From assembly GCA_013350335.1 (NCBI GenBank), contig CM023535.1, positions 27,682,617-27,746,616 on the forward strand: a DNA stretch of 64,000 nucleotides, given 5' to 3'. Made by a program: the position numbers and the translations under genes. Positions 46,681-59,130 of the stretch are shown here, piece after piece; position 1 is the stretch's first letter; every line of letters starts with the position of its first letter. The stretch is from Chimonanthus salicifolius (Eukaryota > Streptophyta > Magnoliopsida > Laurales > Calycanthaceae). Under the pieces are notes generated by a model that had not been told where the DNA came from, ran no database searches, and worked only from the letters and a program-made list of their open reading frames with translations.

Positions 46681-47999
46681 GAGATGACGAGATGATGTGA
46701 AAAATTTAGGAGGTGGAATTCGTATGGAGTGGAGAGGAGATAAAGAGAATCGTGTATGGCTATTTTGGATTGAATTGGGAGACAAGATAGGATCTAGGTG
46801 ATGTGGAGATGAGGTGGAGTGGATTGGAGAGAAAGAATAGGGATTTTCCACTAAGTGTATGCGCATGGAGGGTTCTAGATTGTGTGGTCATCGTATGATG
46901 CAATGTGATATGCACATGAATGCTAAAATGTATGATTTTTGCATTAGATCTAGGATTTATGAATGGATGTCTAATGATTGATTGGCCTAGATCTAATGGC
47001 TAAAATTGGTGATGGGTGATCTAAATGGATGGATGGTTAGGTAATGCTTGGATGATCTTAATCCTAAGGTTCATCTATATGATGGATGGTTTGAATGACC
47101 TAGATCTAATCATGATGAATGAATGAGTTGGATTGGATGGGAGGCTTTAAGGTTTTCTTAATTTGATAAATGCAATTGGATGGTATGAATGAGATGTATG
47201 CAATGAATGGTTTGGATTGATGCATGATTAAATGGATGGTGGATATTAATGCATGATGAAATGAATGGTTAAGATTGAATGAATAGGATGGTTTTTGGAT
47301 ATGGGCTTGGGGTTAGTGAATTTGAATTTGGACTTGGAGCATTAGATCTTGAGTTGGCTTGGACTTTGACTGGAGCATGGACTTGCTTGACTTAGATTCA
47401 ATTAGGCCTGACTCACATTGGGAAATGCACATGGAGTGCCTGGCCTGGCCCAGTATCTAACGTTTGGAGCAAAGCTTGGCCCATTTGCAGTGGATCTCTG
47501 GCCCATGGATCTTGATTTCAAACACTTGGCCTCTTTGATTGTAAGCTTTCTTTAAAATTAAATAATTAATCAAACCACTTTAAAATCTAAATATTGAATT
47601 AATCCAGACTCTCATAAACGGATCCAGATTAACCAATTTACATTTGAAATCTTAGAATTGGCATGATTTGATTATAAATTTTTTAACCTTCCATTTTAAG
47701 CTCTCTCCCGGTAATTATCCACTGTTTTATGATGATTTCCTGTTTTACCATGAATTTTCCTACAAAGCTAAAATAAACCATTAAATGCATCTTATATACA
47801 CAAAATCAATGCTAACTAACCTAAATATCAGGGGTAAAAATGTAATATTTTAAGTCTCAACAAACCACGAGTAGCAAAGAAATTGACAAGAGAAATCCCT
47901 TAGATTCCTAGGAAAGACAAAATATACAAATAAAAAACAAACAGGAAATCCCGCCAATGATTCCAAATTTCACTCTCTAAAATCAAAGGAAAAAGGTGC

Positions 48000-48435
48000 A
48001 CTTGTGCTCCCTATCAACCCCACACTTTGCTAAGAAGTATGCCACATCATTTGCTGAGCTCCTAACAATTGCGAAGGATACCTCTCGACATGAGCACAAT
48101 GCCCTGATCTCCCTAGCTACTGAAAAAAGTTTCCAATTACGATGTTTAAAGCTCTTGGCTTATTTAATTGCATTCGCCAAATTCCCCTCTATTATTAATT
48201 TCCCCTGACCAAAAATCACCCACAAAGACAATGCTCCCCTAATCCTCAGAATTTCTACCTCATTTGAGTTTCTCACTTCTATCGACTCTGAGAAAACTAG
48301 GGACGAGAAACCAACAAAATTACACAAGACCCCTCCTATCTCCACTGGCCTTGGTTTACTTTTTGCTGCTCCATTTATATTGAATTTGGACACACCAGGA
48401 AGAAGCGGAGACCAAACCACACTACATCCCACCAT
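48000..48435 (-). pseudogene. RNase H fragment of the second LINE
   Basis: The minus strand encodes SKFNINGAAKSKPRPVEIGG (first catalytic Asp changed to Asn), NSNEVEILRIRGAL (Glu region), LIIEGNLANAIK (Asp changed to Asn), then after a stop EVSFAI...SSANDVAYFLAKCGVD. This parallels the RNase H at 22603-23106. The loss of acidic residues and the stop show a dead copy. Confidence 0.85.
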
Positions 48436-49061
48436 TCTAGTTCTATCACTCGAACCACACTCCTAAGACTTATAACAGTCCATCATATCACACTGTAATA
48501 CTCTGACTCTATATTAGGCTTAAATGTGTGATTTTGTGCCATTAAATGTGATTTGTGATCTGTTAATCTAAAGATTACTGAGTAGTGTCACCCCCTGACC
48601 CAAAAACATAGGCACGTGACGTGGAATAATATTACTTTCTCGAATACCACACGTGGGAAACACACGTGTACTCACAACTTATTCATCAAGATCATAAATG
48701 AACTCAAATACCATTAATATCTCAAAGGGGATATAAATTCTCTACCATAAATGTTATCAAACATTATAGAATTTATCACAATCAAATCCACAATGAATAA
48801 AATGATATAAACAACATGACCAACTCAAATCAAATAAATAAAGCAATCAACTCAATATGTAGGGCATACAAAGTAGCATGATAAAATAAGCTCTTCCTCG
48901 GGGTCCCTTAGACCCAGCGGGTGCAACATTACCTGAAATTGTAAGGACATGAGTATGAACAATACTCAGTGAGGAAATATGCATGCTACACACTCACGCA
49001 CCCACATAATTATAATGTATAAAATGGAATATAGATAAGGCTATGCTATCATGTCATGCTA

Positions 49062-49221
49062 TCAATCTCATCAATATAAACACAATGTTCACCCAAGGAT
49101 ACCAATCTCATCAACGTGACACAATGTCCACCCAACGATACCAATCTCATCAACGTGAATACAATGTCCACCCAAGGATACAAATCTCATCAACGTGAAC
49201 ACAATGTCCACCCAAGGATAC
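49062..49221. repeat. 40-bp tandem repeat, four units
   Basis: Units share CAATCTCATCAACGTGA and ACAATGTCCACCCAAGGATA, with a few point differences. They lie inside the gypsy solo LTR, next to the copia insertion. Confidence 0.88.
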
Positions 49222-49290
49222 TTCTACGGAACGGGCTGTCAAACATCATGATCCCTTGAGGGACATAGGTCACTGCTTAGAAGTGGGAGA

Positions 49291-50193
49291 TGAAAGTTCC
49301 CTTGGGGGGGGGGGGGGGGGGGGGGGGGGGAGGTTCTTAATCAGTCAAGACTGATAGGTCGGTGGCACCGATGGGTCGGTATTCATATTTATTACCGTTC
49401 AACCACCTGGCCTAGCGCATTAAATGAACTCCCAACGACATAATTACTTCTCGGTCGACAAGTCGGTGTCGCCGATGGGTCGATAGTTATGGTACCGATA
49501 GGTCAGTCGAGAGGCTTGGTCTGGGGCAAAAACATGCTGACAGTACTTTCTTGTCTAGAAACCTGTTACCCAGAACAACATGTCACCCTTTGCCAAGGGG
49601 TTGATCCTGTTACTCTCTATCGGTCTTGATATACCGATATGTCTATTTCTTCGAGATCCCATTTGAGTTCACAATCTAGAACTCATAAGTCTTTTACCGA
49701 CGAGTCGTCGACTACGAGGGGTCGTTTAAGATCATCATCAAGGGGTCGGTACATACGATACTTTAGGTCAGAGGCATACTCAGAATGATAATTCTAAGTT
49801 CCAGAACTTATGTCAATCTGGCCGACCAGTGCTTGACCACGATGGTTCAGTCCTGTCTCCACCAAGGGGTCGGTGAGAACGACCGCTCGAGCTGACAGTG
49901 AACATAATTCATATTTCCAAGTTCACTATCCAATATTCTCTCTTAGGTTTCTTTGTGGATTTACCATTTGTTCAACTAAGCCTAGAGATAGTCCTTTCTA
50001 AGGTGTGGGTACCACCTAAGGTCATCTATGGCCAATTACCTGTGTTTGTGATTACCATACCGATAAGCTTTTAACTTGGTGGAGCATGATCTTCACTCTT
50101 GATCATCTTGAGTTTTGAAGCTTCTCAGCAAGTGCTTCTTCCCGAGTCTTGGAATTTGACAAACAGGGACTCGGCCAAGCCGGGGCACTAACA
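49291..50193 (-). mobile_element. Shrunken copia solo LTR
   Basis: Keeps both LTR termini (TGAAAGTTCC at the left, GGCACTAACA at the right) but only 903 bp. The middle part from the G run to the TATA region, several hundred bp in the other copies, is replaced by a run of 27 G (49304-49330). The flanking 5-mers GGAGA and TGAGA differ at one base, a plausible decayed duplication. Confidence 0.8.
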
Positions 50194-50365
50194 TGAGATC
50201 TCCATACAACATAGATAATCTACCTCACCCTGTGTCCCTTCACCACTTTGGTGATTAAGTCAGCTCTAAGGTAATCAATATACAACTTACAAAGTTAGAA
50301 CCGCCCAAGTAGGGCTCATAAGTATCTAACAATGCGTAAACTGTACACCAAGCCTACAAAATAGA

Positions 50366-50560
50366 CGTGAGAGTGACCTACAGTGCGAAGCATGATATGA
50401 GCTATACTCCTCAACGACAACCACAAACAGTCGTGAGAATGACCTACAGCGCGAAGCATGATAGGAGCTATACTCCTCAACAACAACTAAAAACAACCGT
50501 GAGAGCGACCTACAACACGAAGCATGATAGGAGCTATACTCCTCGACGACAACCATACAG
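50366..50560. repeat. 66-bp tandem repeat, three units
   Basis: Units start CGTGAGAG at 50366, 50432 and 50498 and share GCGAAGCATGATAGGAGC. Open frames on both strands here are by-products of the repeat length being divisible by three. Confidence 0.88.
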
Positions 50561-52003
50561 GACCAAGTCCCATAGCCAACGCCACCGTTCCAATAGGGTT
50601 CCTTAAAAAAAAAACCATTATCTAGTCACACCAACCTCCTCTAGGGAGTGGGGACTCATACTAGTGGGGCCCAAACAAGAGAAGGTACATCATCAAGTCC
50701 TATAAACTCTTTGGGTCTCATTCTAACACTAATAATTCTCAATATCATCATACTTGTTAACACAATATCCCATACTTACGTCCTAGATAACCTGCTAGGC
50801 ACATATCAGTGAGTAATACAAAATGATCATATTCACAGTTACATAGGCAACACATATGTCATAGTCACATAATGACCATAATTTTACAATAATAGTAGCA
50901 TACCACATGTAATTATGTTTCATACATTCAACATAATTATCACATTGGATTCTTTTAGGGACATGAACTACAGACCAACCTTGAGATACACACATCGTGT
51001 TTATTTACACCTATTCTTAGCCATTGCAATTTATTTAACCCATCTCATGGTGGTCTAACATCTTAAGTCCAATAACTCCCTTTTTACAGCATAAACCTAA
51101 TTAAATTCATCAATAAATCATCTCAGCCCTTCACAAGGGTCCCCAATAATTATCACAAATTTTCTATCATCATAACAAGATAATAGACATGCTACAAATC
51201 ACATAATAGGGAATTAATAACATCTTATGCATAGCATACGGCACATCCATTCTATTTATCATGCATTAAACACATCAATAACACAGTACATTCCCTAAAT
51301 CAATGAAATAGCATACATGCATTTATACAAATGTGTGTAGCAATCCTCACCTCAAAATCACGATGTATCAGGTTGTTTTTCGAGTCGTATCTCAACAGGT
51401 TCGGGGTTCAAAGGCTCTGATTAATAAAAAAGAATATAATATATCCCTATTAGTTCATCAATCAGGCCAAATCAAAGCTTAGAAGCAAAATCCCCAAATT
51501 TAGATACAACATTCACCCTAATCTGGCTTAATCCCTTCAATCTAAGGGAAATCTCCAAATCTCCTCCCATGAATCATCTCCAAAAATAGCATATACCTTT
51601 TTCCCTAATTTACTTCCTTTCCCATGGGTTCAAAACTCAATTTCAATTCATATCTATACCCAAACAAGATAACAAAATCATCAATTACTTCCATGGATTC
51701 CTCTCCAAATAAGGTCTAAATCCATCACATACTCCATTCTCAACACATCCCATTAAGATCTCATCAAATAAGAAGAAAGGGAACGAGAAGGATCATAAAT
51801 CTTACCTTTGGACGAGAATGAACCGTGCAAAAGGGGCGCTCCAAGCGTAGGAAAACTGAATCCAAAGCCTTTAGTGGGTGAAAATCAATAGATGGAATGT
51901 AGAGGAGGCAATGGTTTACCATTAGGGAAGAAGGGTTGGCTGTTTGGAAGAGGATGGAGGTGAAATAAGCCTAATTTCCAAAAAGTCCAAGTTTGGCCTA
52001 ATC

Positions 52004-52023
52004 CATATATATATATATATATA
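52004..52023. repeat. (AT)n microsatellite
   Basis: About ten AT units close to the start of the minus-oriented solo LTR. Confidence 0.85.
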
Positions 52024-52145
52024 TTTTAGAGTTGGGCCATTACAAGTAGTATTTCTGAAAAGTTCAAGTTTGGCCCAATCCGAGCTTAAGAGCTTCTTGA
52101 TCCAACTTATTGAAGTTGGAAGGGCAAAATTGTAAATATCTTGAA

Positions 52146-54043
52146 CTTCATTTATTTAGTTTGAAAAATGATCATAAAACTGTTTCACTTTGGAAAACCA
52201 CTCATCTAAGATAATTGGTTTACCAAACTCACACACACTCTATAATTTCAAATTTCGAGTTTAATGGACTTTTCCATTCATTCTAACTTCACAAATTTTA
52301 ACCCCTTTGAATGACCCACTTTATAAAACCATAATTTAAAAATGGTATTGGAAGTCAAACATTTATAGAAAACTAGTCTGTGTCTAATCTATGTTTAGAC
52401 CAAACATTTCATGTTTTCAAATTTTCAAAATGAAGTATAAGGCTCTCAAACTACATCGTGAGATATGAGCCGTCGTTTTAACGAAAAACACTCTATGGCT
52501 TAGATCAATTGGCTTCTGACCTCGAATCTACTTCGAACTTCAGAACTTTAGCGTGAGTTAAATTTAGATGCCATATCTGTGGAGTTAGATTTTTTTGACG
52601 ACACTCGATGTTTCTACGAAGTTTGATTTTGATGTGGGCATCAAACCTGACGTGAGCCTGATCGAGGATGGTGGGGCCCACATGAGCTTCATTAAGAAAA
52701 TCCCACTCCAATTGTATCCCAGAATTGATAGTGGAAAGTGAGGGCCAAAAGAGCTTTCTAACAGGCCAACTTACACCCAATTTGGAGCCCATATGTGTGC
52801 GCTATGGGTCAAGGCCTATTATGTCATATTATGGACCTTAAAAGCCCATGATTTGAGGCTCATGTCCTACAAAGGATCCATTTGGACGAAAATGACATGT
52901 CATCACTTGCATGGAAGCCGCACCATATCCATATCCTATCTTACTAGATGAGATAAGGAGATAGAGTAGATTAGGACTTGATTTGTTTGATTTGAGTTGA
53001 ACTCTAGAGTTTTGTATTCTATTAGAATTGAGACTCTTAGGTGTTGGGTTTCTATTGGTTATTGTAAGATAAACCAAATCCACATGAGAGTTTGGTTTAT
53101 CCAAAAGTTTAGAAGATCCACATGAGAGTTTGGTTTATACCGAAGTTTAGAAGATAGAGTCTGATATTTTCCTGTGATTATCTTTTGTCTTCTATTTTCC
53201 CTATTTAAGCACCTGTAAGGGACACTATTTTGAAGACCCAATTTTGAGAAATAAAATTATCATTGCTGTAATTTGTGCATTTATCTTTTAAGAGAACTTC
53301 GATTCGTATTGAGAGGCTTTGATCGTTTATCCCGGGTCTTGGGACCCATCCTTCGGGCTTCGGTCCAAAACAGGTAAATACCATATTTTAATCCTTTTGC
53401 TTTTATGTTTGAGTTTTGATTATGGATTTTTCTTGAATTTATCTTTTTAATTACTTCATAATTTAATTAAGAGAATACAAATAATCTTCACTCATTTATA
53501 AAAACATTGGATTCATGGGAAACTTGTCGTCACTAGTCGATTATTAATCACACCTTTGGTAAATAACTCGTTTATAGATACTTGAACGGCTAGAGGTTCC
53601 AACAACCATAAGATTATTGGTGCTGAATTAATTTTGAGCATTGGGCTTGTTCAGTGAAACGACCCATGCTTGCATCAGTTAGTCATCAGAGGGAGAATTT
53701 CTCTGAATTTTGTATTCGACACACTTGGTTTTCACATATTGAAGAATCTTCATATTTATGGTTGTTTGAATCAACAGACAATTTTTAATTCCGCTGCAAT
53801 TATTGGACTTTTGTTTTTTCATCAATCTGAAACATTATCATTATCCCGGGCATTAATACAATGAGCTGGTTGTAATTTTTTTATTGGAATTGTCTTTCTC
53901 CAAAATTACTACTTGCCTCAAGAGAACTATGCTCAAACCAACTCTTTAAGTAGTAATGTGTGGTTGACAGACTGAAATTGTAATCATGGATTCCGTTACG
54001 TTTTCAAAATCCAGACATTGTGTTTAAGACCAGCATCACTGCT
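52146..54043 (+). other. Unassigned sequence, part possibly an LTR R/U5 region
   Basis: No coding domain. Between 53205 and 53255 the order CTATTTAAGC (TATA-like), about 45 bp, then AATAAAATTATC resembles the promoter and polyadenylation part of a plant gypsy LTR. A sequence with CCCGGGTCTTGGGACC follows at 53330. A 48-bp direct repeat (CCACATGAGAGTTTGGTTTA) lies near 53080-53150. Boundaries could not be found. Confidence 0.3.
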
Positions 54044-57000
54044 TGTAACACCCCAGAACTTCAATCCGGTAAATCAATATAATTTTCCTTAATGATGAGG
54101 AATGAATAGTGCTGATACTATGTATTAGGTCAAATGAGGAAATAAATAATTAAGTAAGAATGTGAGATTAGGGGGATGATGGAGTAATTAAGCGAGATTT
54201 AAGAAAGACTAAATTAAGGGATGATTTAGTTAAATAACTTTGAAATTGGAGTGGAATATAATTAATTAAATTAATTGATGGAAATTTTGGTGATTAGTTA
54301 ATTAAGAGGGATTAAGAGTGATTTAATTAAGTTACTAATTTAATTTGATAATACTCGATGGAATGGATTTTATTAATTGAAACTAATTAGTGAGGTGGCG
54401 AATATGCCACATCAGCGATGACATGGGAAGATAAGGATGAAAGCAACACCACCACCCCACATTTAGCTTGGACCAATAAGTTCTCTACACCTTACCACCC
54501 CACCTTTAGTTTGGACCAATAAGTGTTATCCACCTCACCACCCCACCTTTAGTTTGGACCAATAAGTGCTCTCCACCTCACCATCTTTAGCTTTTTCTTT
54601 TTAAAGAAAAAACAAAAAGGAGAGGAGGAAAATCTAGGGCTTTATCTCTACATCTTTTCCTCCATTCTCTTCTTCTATCCTCCTCCTCCTCCTTCTTCCT
54701 CTCTAAAAATATGAAGCAAGAAAGAGAGAGAGAAAGCTGGAAATTTCTCTTCCTCTTTGTCTCTTTGGTGCAAATCTCTATTGGAAGCTTGGAGTTTGGA
54801 AAAATGAAGGAAGGACTTGAAGATTTGATTAGAGCTTGAACAAGTATGTTCCCTAACCTTCTTGGTTATTTGATTTAGATGTTAAAATGTTTCATCTCTT
54901 CATATAAGTTCTTACATCAAAGAAACTATAGAGAGAATCTAAGAAATGAAGTATAATAAAGAGCTAATGGAAAGTAGTAGGTATTTTCATAAATTAGACT
55001 TACATGAGATTTTCTACTTAAAATGTCTTGATGTTTAGATATTTTCTTTTAGAATATTTTTGTAACTCCATTAGAATATTTGAATGTCTTTTATTTACTG
55101 GTTTTTGTAAGAAAAAGGGTTTAAGAAAATGATAGCTTATGATGAACTTTGGAAAAATAATTCATGGTAAAATTGTTTCTGCAAATCAGTTCAAAAAATT
55201 GACCTTTAAACATGTCAAAATGATTTTTTGTGAATTTGTAACTATTTTTCAGATCTTCTACTATGAAAGAGGTTTTCAAAAAGTATTTATTCTCAATTTT
55301 TGGACATCGAGATGTACCATAAATAATTTTATAAAAACTGGACAGTTCTAAGATAGAAAACTAGTTTTACATATCAGTCCCGAAAATGGACCTATAACCA
55401 TTTGAAAAAGATTTTCTGGATATTTTTGAATATTTTTCGTGTATTCTACTATCAAACAAGTTTCCAAAGAGTATTTACTCGAGTTATTCCGATACTGAAA
55501 AGAACCCGAAATGATTTTTATAAAAACAATGCGCAGTTTGTATTTCAAAATTAAAAAAGGCTAGTTTTAAGCATCTTCACTAGATCTGAAATTTTATTTT
55601 CTAATAATGTGTCTTTTGTTCCTAATTTCTAATTCTCTAAAGAATATATCAGTGACTTTAAATAGTTTGGAGTTTTATGAATTATGTTTAAATGCAGTAC
55701 TATGGTTAAAATGATAATTTTACCCTTGGTTAGGACAAAACACACATGTGGAGTCATTTAGACTCTAATGGCCCTTGCCAAATGACTCTTAAATCTTAAT
55801 TAAAGACTTTCATAAATTTAATTAAATGGTTTTACACTATAATGACGTGATAATTATATGTTAACACATGTGAACGAACAAACAAGCGAGAGTAACTTCG
55901 AGGTTACCCGATCTACTTCGTGAATCGTTTATCCTCGCTTATCGCCTTAGACCAGGTAGGTTTTTCTACTTTGTTAAAATGTTGTGGGTGTGAATTTAAT
56001 ATTTATTAGTGATAAGAAAATGATGATTTGAGTTCATTTCCAAATGAAGTACTTTGGGGATATTTTATTATCTAGAATTATATGATCGGATGAGATGTTT
56101 TGAAAACATGATATCACAAGTGTATTTTGAAAGAATTGTGTTATTTGGTTTATAAACATATCAATGATTTTGCCTGTGTGAATTGGAACTACATTGAGGA
56201 ATGTAAATCATGCTTAATGAGAATATTATAGATTTCAACTACATGAAGTCTTGAGCTACGTTGGATTTTGTAAATCCTATCTAAAGAGAGTACATAAATA
56301 TGTTGAGTAGAGTTAATTTATTTTGAAAGGTATAAAGTATTTGTGATGAAAATAAATTTCCATGTCCTTGATATTGATTGAAGGTATGTTCTATGCAAGA
56401 GCATAACATTCATTTGCATCCATATTCCTCATGCATGAAGCATGGGATGGGATAGACATGGAGTGGAAATAAAGGGGCAAGTTAGCCCAAATGGACCTTA
56501 GGGTCATGATTGTTGTTATGGAGGTTGCATTTGACGAACCAAAGTGCCGAATGTCCGGACGGGCTTTGGTATCGTATTATGAATTGACGAATCAAAGTGT
56601 TGAATTGTCCCAGGCAGGTTTTGATGTCGTACACGCATGTAAAAGAAAGAATTGCTTCACTGGTGGGACCAGTTGAGTTTTGATAATATGTATTATGATA
56701 CCCCAATATATGAATTATGAATTTAGTATACAGGAGGATAACATACCTCGTGGTTGCAAGTGAGATGTTGAAGTACAAATGCATGGCTCATGATGAGGGT
56801 ATGTATGTATCATGGCACCCATGGCATAACATGTTACATATTGACGATCATGCCATGTTGAGCATTACCATAATGTAATGTCATGATTGTGATAGTGAAA
56901 TGAATTATGAAATAAATTGAACATGAGCATGTAATGAAATGTGAGATGTTTATGATGATGCAAATAATATGCTTTGAATATGGCATTTGAAATAATAAAG

Positions 57001-58017
57001 TGAGCATGTTTCCAACGTAACCTTTTGGTTTTGTTATTGTTTTGAGAATGAAAACATGAAATGAACTTGAAGAGATTTATGTATCATGAAGATACTTAGA
57101 ATGATAGTACCTTGAAAGAAAAGTATTGAATGGTATTTCAAAGACACAAGTTTTTATGACTAAATATGATTTTTGGAAAAGTATTGAAATACTTATAAGG
57201 CTATGGTATTTCTTGAAGTACGGTTTTATGTAATCAAAATACGATAGGGTATTGAGAAAAGTATTATGTATATGTTGAAAGGGGATAGTTATGATTTTGA
57301 ACATGAGGTTTTCAATATGGAAGAGACTGTAATTTAATTATGTGAATGAATATGTTGATCTATAATAGCCTTGAGAAATGTTTTGGGATTTGAGAAATGT
57401 AATAGGTAAATGACAAGTATAGGTTTGATCACCAATATACAAGTATATATATAGTGTCTTAGTATGACACACCATAGTGTATACTATGTGATCAGAATTC
57501 CTACTGGGCACGTTGACTAAGCCTATAAATTCCCTCCTCCAGATTTGCATGTAGGTTTGAGAGATGTAGGTGACATCGGATCAAGCGATGGCTGAGCATG
57601 GATAAGATGGAGAACAAAGAAGAAAGTCTAGAGGACTTAGTTTTATTCTTAGGTTTTGAGAGATATGAGAACAATGTAAATTTGTTTAAGAATGTTCAAT
57701 TTGAATTGTTGGGTAATGGAATATTTATGATTTGGAATTTATGTATTTAAGTTTATTTGTGTTTGACTCAAGTATATGGGAATTCCTTATTTTGCTATGA
57801 GTTGTGTTGGTTATTCATGCAATGTTATAAAATGTTTAAATTTTCACAGGATTATCAGAGTGTGTGCAAATGTTATCATGCATCCACTAGTTGGGCTAGT
57901 CAAGGGGCGGGTCTTCGGACTTGGACTTGGCTCGCGTCTTGACGCTCGCCTTCCTCTCCACTCAAATATTCATTTAATTCTACCCTGATGACGGTGGTTA
58001 GAGGGAGGGGCGTTATA
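54044..58017 (+). mobile_element. Gypsy solo LTR
   Basis: 3974 bp from TGTAACACCCC to GGGGCGTTATA (CA decayed to TA), with a perfect duplication CTGCT (54039-54043 and 58018-58022). It contains a CCAAT-bearing tandem array (54447-54590), a candidate TATA near 54704-54711 (CTAAAAATATG), and a 53-bp duplication at 56532-56637. No internal domain. Confidence 0.88.
54447..54590 (+). repeat. 43-bp tandem repeat carrying CCAAT boxes
   Basis: Three units with CACCCCACCTTTAGTTTGG followed by ACCAATAAGTG. CCAAT falls at 54473, 54516 and 54559, about 130-240 bp upstream of the candidate TATA. It may act as a multiplied promoter element of the LTR. Confidence 0.8.
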
Positions 58018-58022
58018 CTGCT

Positions 58023-59130
58023 GCTCGAGAACATTGTCGGATGATTGATAAGAAGTGGTTGATTGATGGGACAATATAATTTGTTTATCCGATGCTCATG
58101 AGGAATGTACATTCAGATTCATAATGCCTTGCCACCATTGCTATCTACAATATCACTTGTGTGACGCCAAAGTTTCAATATCTTTTTTATTGGCAAGATG
58201 CTTTTATTATTGTGTTAAATTGATGTGCAGCTGACAATGCTTTTTGGTCTTGCTACTTGTCCTTTTGTGTTTACTTGTTTTTGCTTACCATGGCTGGCCA
58301 TGCATACAACACACAGTACAATCAAGGGAAGGAATGATGAAGACAATGCGCGACTCCTTCAAAACCAGGAAGGCACCTAGCCTAATGGTGATGAACATGT
58401 TGACGCTCTTGCTATTCAAGCCAGAGAACTTACGTGGACAGTACAGTTTTGGCCGAGGGGTTAATCGCATTACAAACCAATCCACTACATCCTCATAGAA
58501 GTCACACCCTTTCCTCCACCTAAGGACCACAACCAACACTTCATGAGTCATCGGAGGATGATTTAGAGGGACGGGGTGGTAGTCGCCGTAACATCATAAC
58601 CTTCTACTTCATGCCAGCCTGCAAGGCCCAAGTTGAAGTGTTTCGGTTGCAACGGACTGCGTCGCACCGCCAACGTGTGACCCTAGCCTAAGAAGAAGTT
58701 GCATTACCACTCCTCCTAAACTAGAGGATGAGTTCTTTTCGAGAGGGGGAGATTGATGTAGACATGCAGAAAATATGTGGGCCCAAGGCCCAATGAGAGA
58801 TTTGTTAGTGTCAATTGACCTAAGCTTGGCCCAATTCCATTCCATTCCAAATCCACTAAGTCCATGTCCAAACTCAATACAAACCACCAAGCCCATGTCC
58901 AACATACTCAAGTCTACAAATCCAACCCAATCCACTCCTCCTAGTCATCCATATCCAACCCCATTTCACCCATTGTCGTTGGCAACCCAAGGAGGATAAG
59001 TCCAATTTGTCCAAGCATGCCTAATTCAACTAGGAATCCTACTTTTGGGTGACTATTGAACATTAGATTAGGATTAGAATTCTTGTCCCAATCCACGTTG
59101 ATGGTGGGATTATTGTGTACAACAACCATC
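58023..59130 (+). other. Unassigned retroelement-like sequence with a polypurine-like tract
   Basis: The continuation of the sequence before 54043. A purine tract GAGAGGGGGAGAT (58742-58754) is followed by TGATGTAGAC, the usual arrangement of an internal end and LTR start. A short frame at 58244-58498 has no recognised domain. The element cannot be classified. Confidence 0.3.

Larger units (their letters stand above)
29494..47862 (+). mobile_element. Gypsy-like LTR (host of the copia complex)
   Basis: Begins TGTTGATGTG (29494) and ends GTCTCAACA (47862). The start, with CTCACAAGTACACGAACC and TATGAGTGCGAAGTTG, matches the start of the LTR at 32428 (CTCGCAAGCGTACAAAC, TATGAGTGCGAGGTCG). The last 80 bp also match that LTR's end (GCTAACTAACCTAAATAT against GCTAACGAATCCAAAATT). 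Without the copia complex it measures about 2.5 kb. The flanking 5-mers AGCTA and AACCA differ by two transitions, fitting a decayed duplication. The right part is enlarged by GGATGG/GAATGGAT-rich sequence (about 46900-47290). No internal domain is present, so it is read as a solo LTR. Confidence 0.65.
29405..48493 (-). mobile_element. 3' end of a second LINE, split by a large nest
   Basis: The right part (47868-48493) encodes an L1-type RNase H on the minus strand. The left part (29405-29493) resembles a LINE tail read in reverse: a T run, then ATTATATTAATAAAG, comparable with the reverse complement of the tail of the LINE at 23222-23256. The two parts are joined if the LTR at 29494-47862 is removed. 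The 5' side is lost at 48493, where a gypsy LTR begins. Only the last roughly 700 bp of the LINE are present. Confidence 0.65.
48586..52044 (-). mobile_element. Gypsy solo LTR with a nested copia LTR
   Basis: Ends TGTCACCCCC (48586) and GGGCCATTACA (52044) with a perfect duplication AGTAG (48581-48585 and 52045-52049). About 2.55 kb once the copia LTR at 49291-50193 is removed. Two tandem arrays lie inside. There are no coding domains, primer site or polypurine tract, so it is a solo LTR. Confidence 0.88.
48494..52145 (+). repeat. Start of a plus-oriented gypsy LTR, split by a solo LTR
   Basis: 48494-48585 begins TGTAATACTCTGACTC, and 52050 onward continues with GTTTGGCCCAATCCGAGC and AACTTATTGAAGTTGGAAGG. 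Joined, they match the reverse complement of the first 250 bp of the nested gypsy LTR (38911 downward: ...TTTTGGCTCAATCGAAGC, AACTCATTGAAGTTAGATGG). The far end of this LTR was not found. Confidence 0.65.

Noticed and set aside
49062..50560. Regularly spaced repeats that look like a CRISPR array
   Set aside because: Units are contiguous tandem repeats without unique spacers, in a plant LTR.
50326..50606. Frames with a repeated YSSYHAS or SYTPQ pattern
   Set aside because: Result of the 66-bp tandem repeat being divisible by three.
48494..52235. CACAC as right-hand duplication of the plus gypsy LTR near 52229
   Set aside because: Would give an LTR of only about 0.28 kb without the expected TTACA end; CA-rich sequence makes a chance match likely.
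58244..58551. Frames of 84-88 codons as a retroviral-like protein
   Set aside because: No recognisable gag, pol or env motif on either strand.
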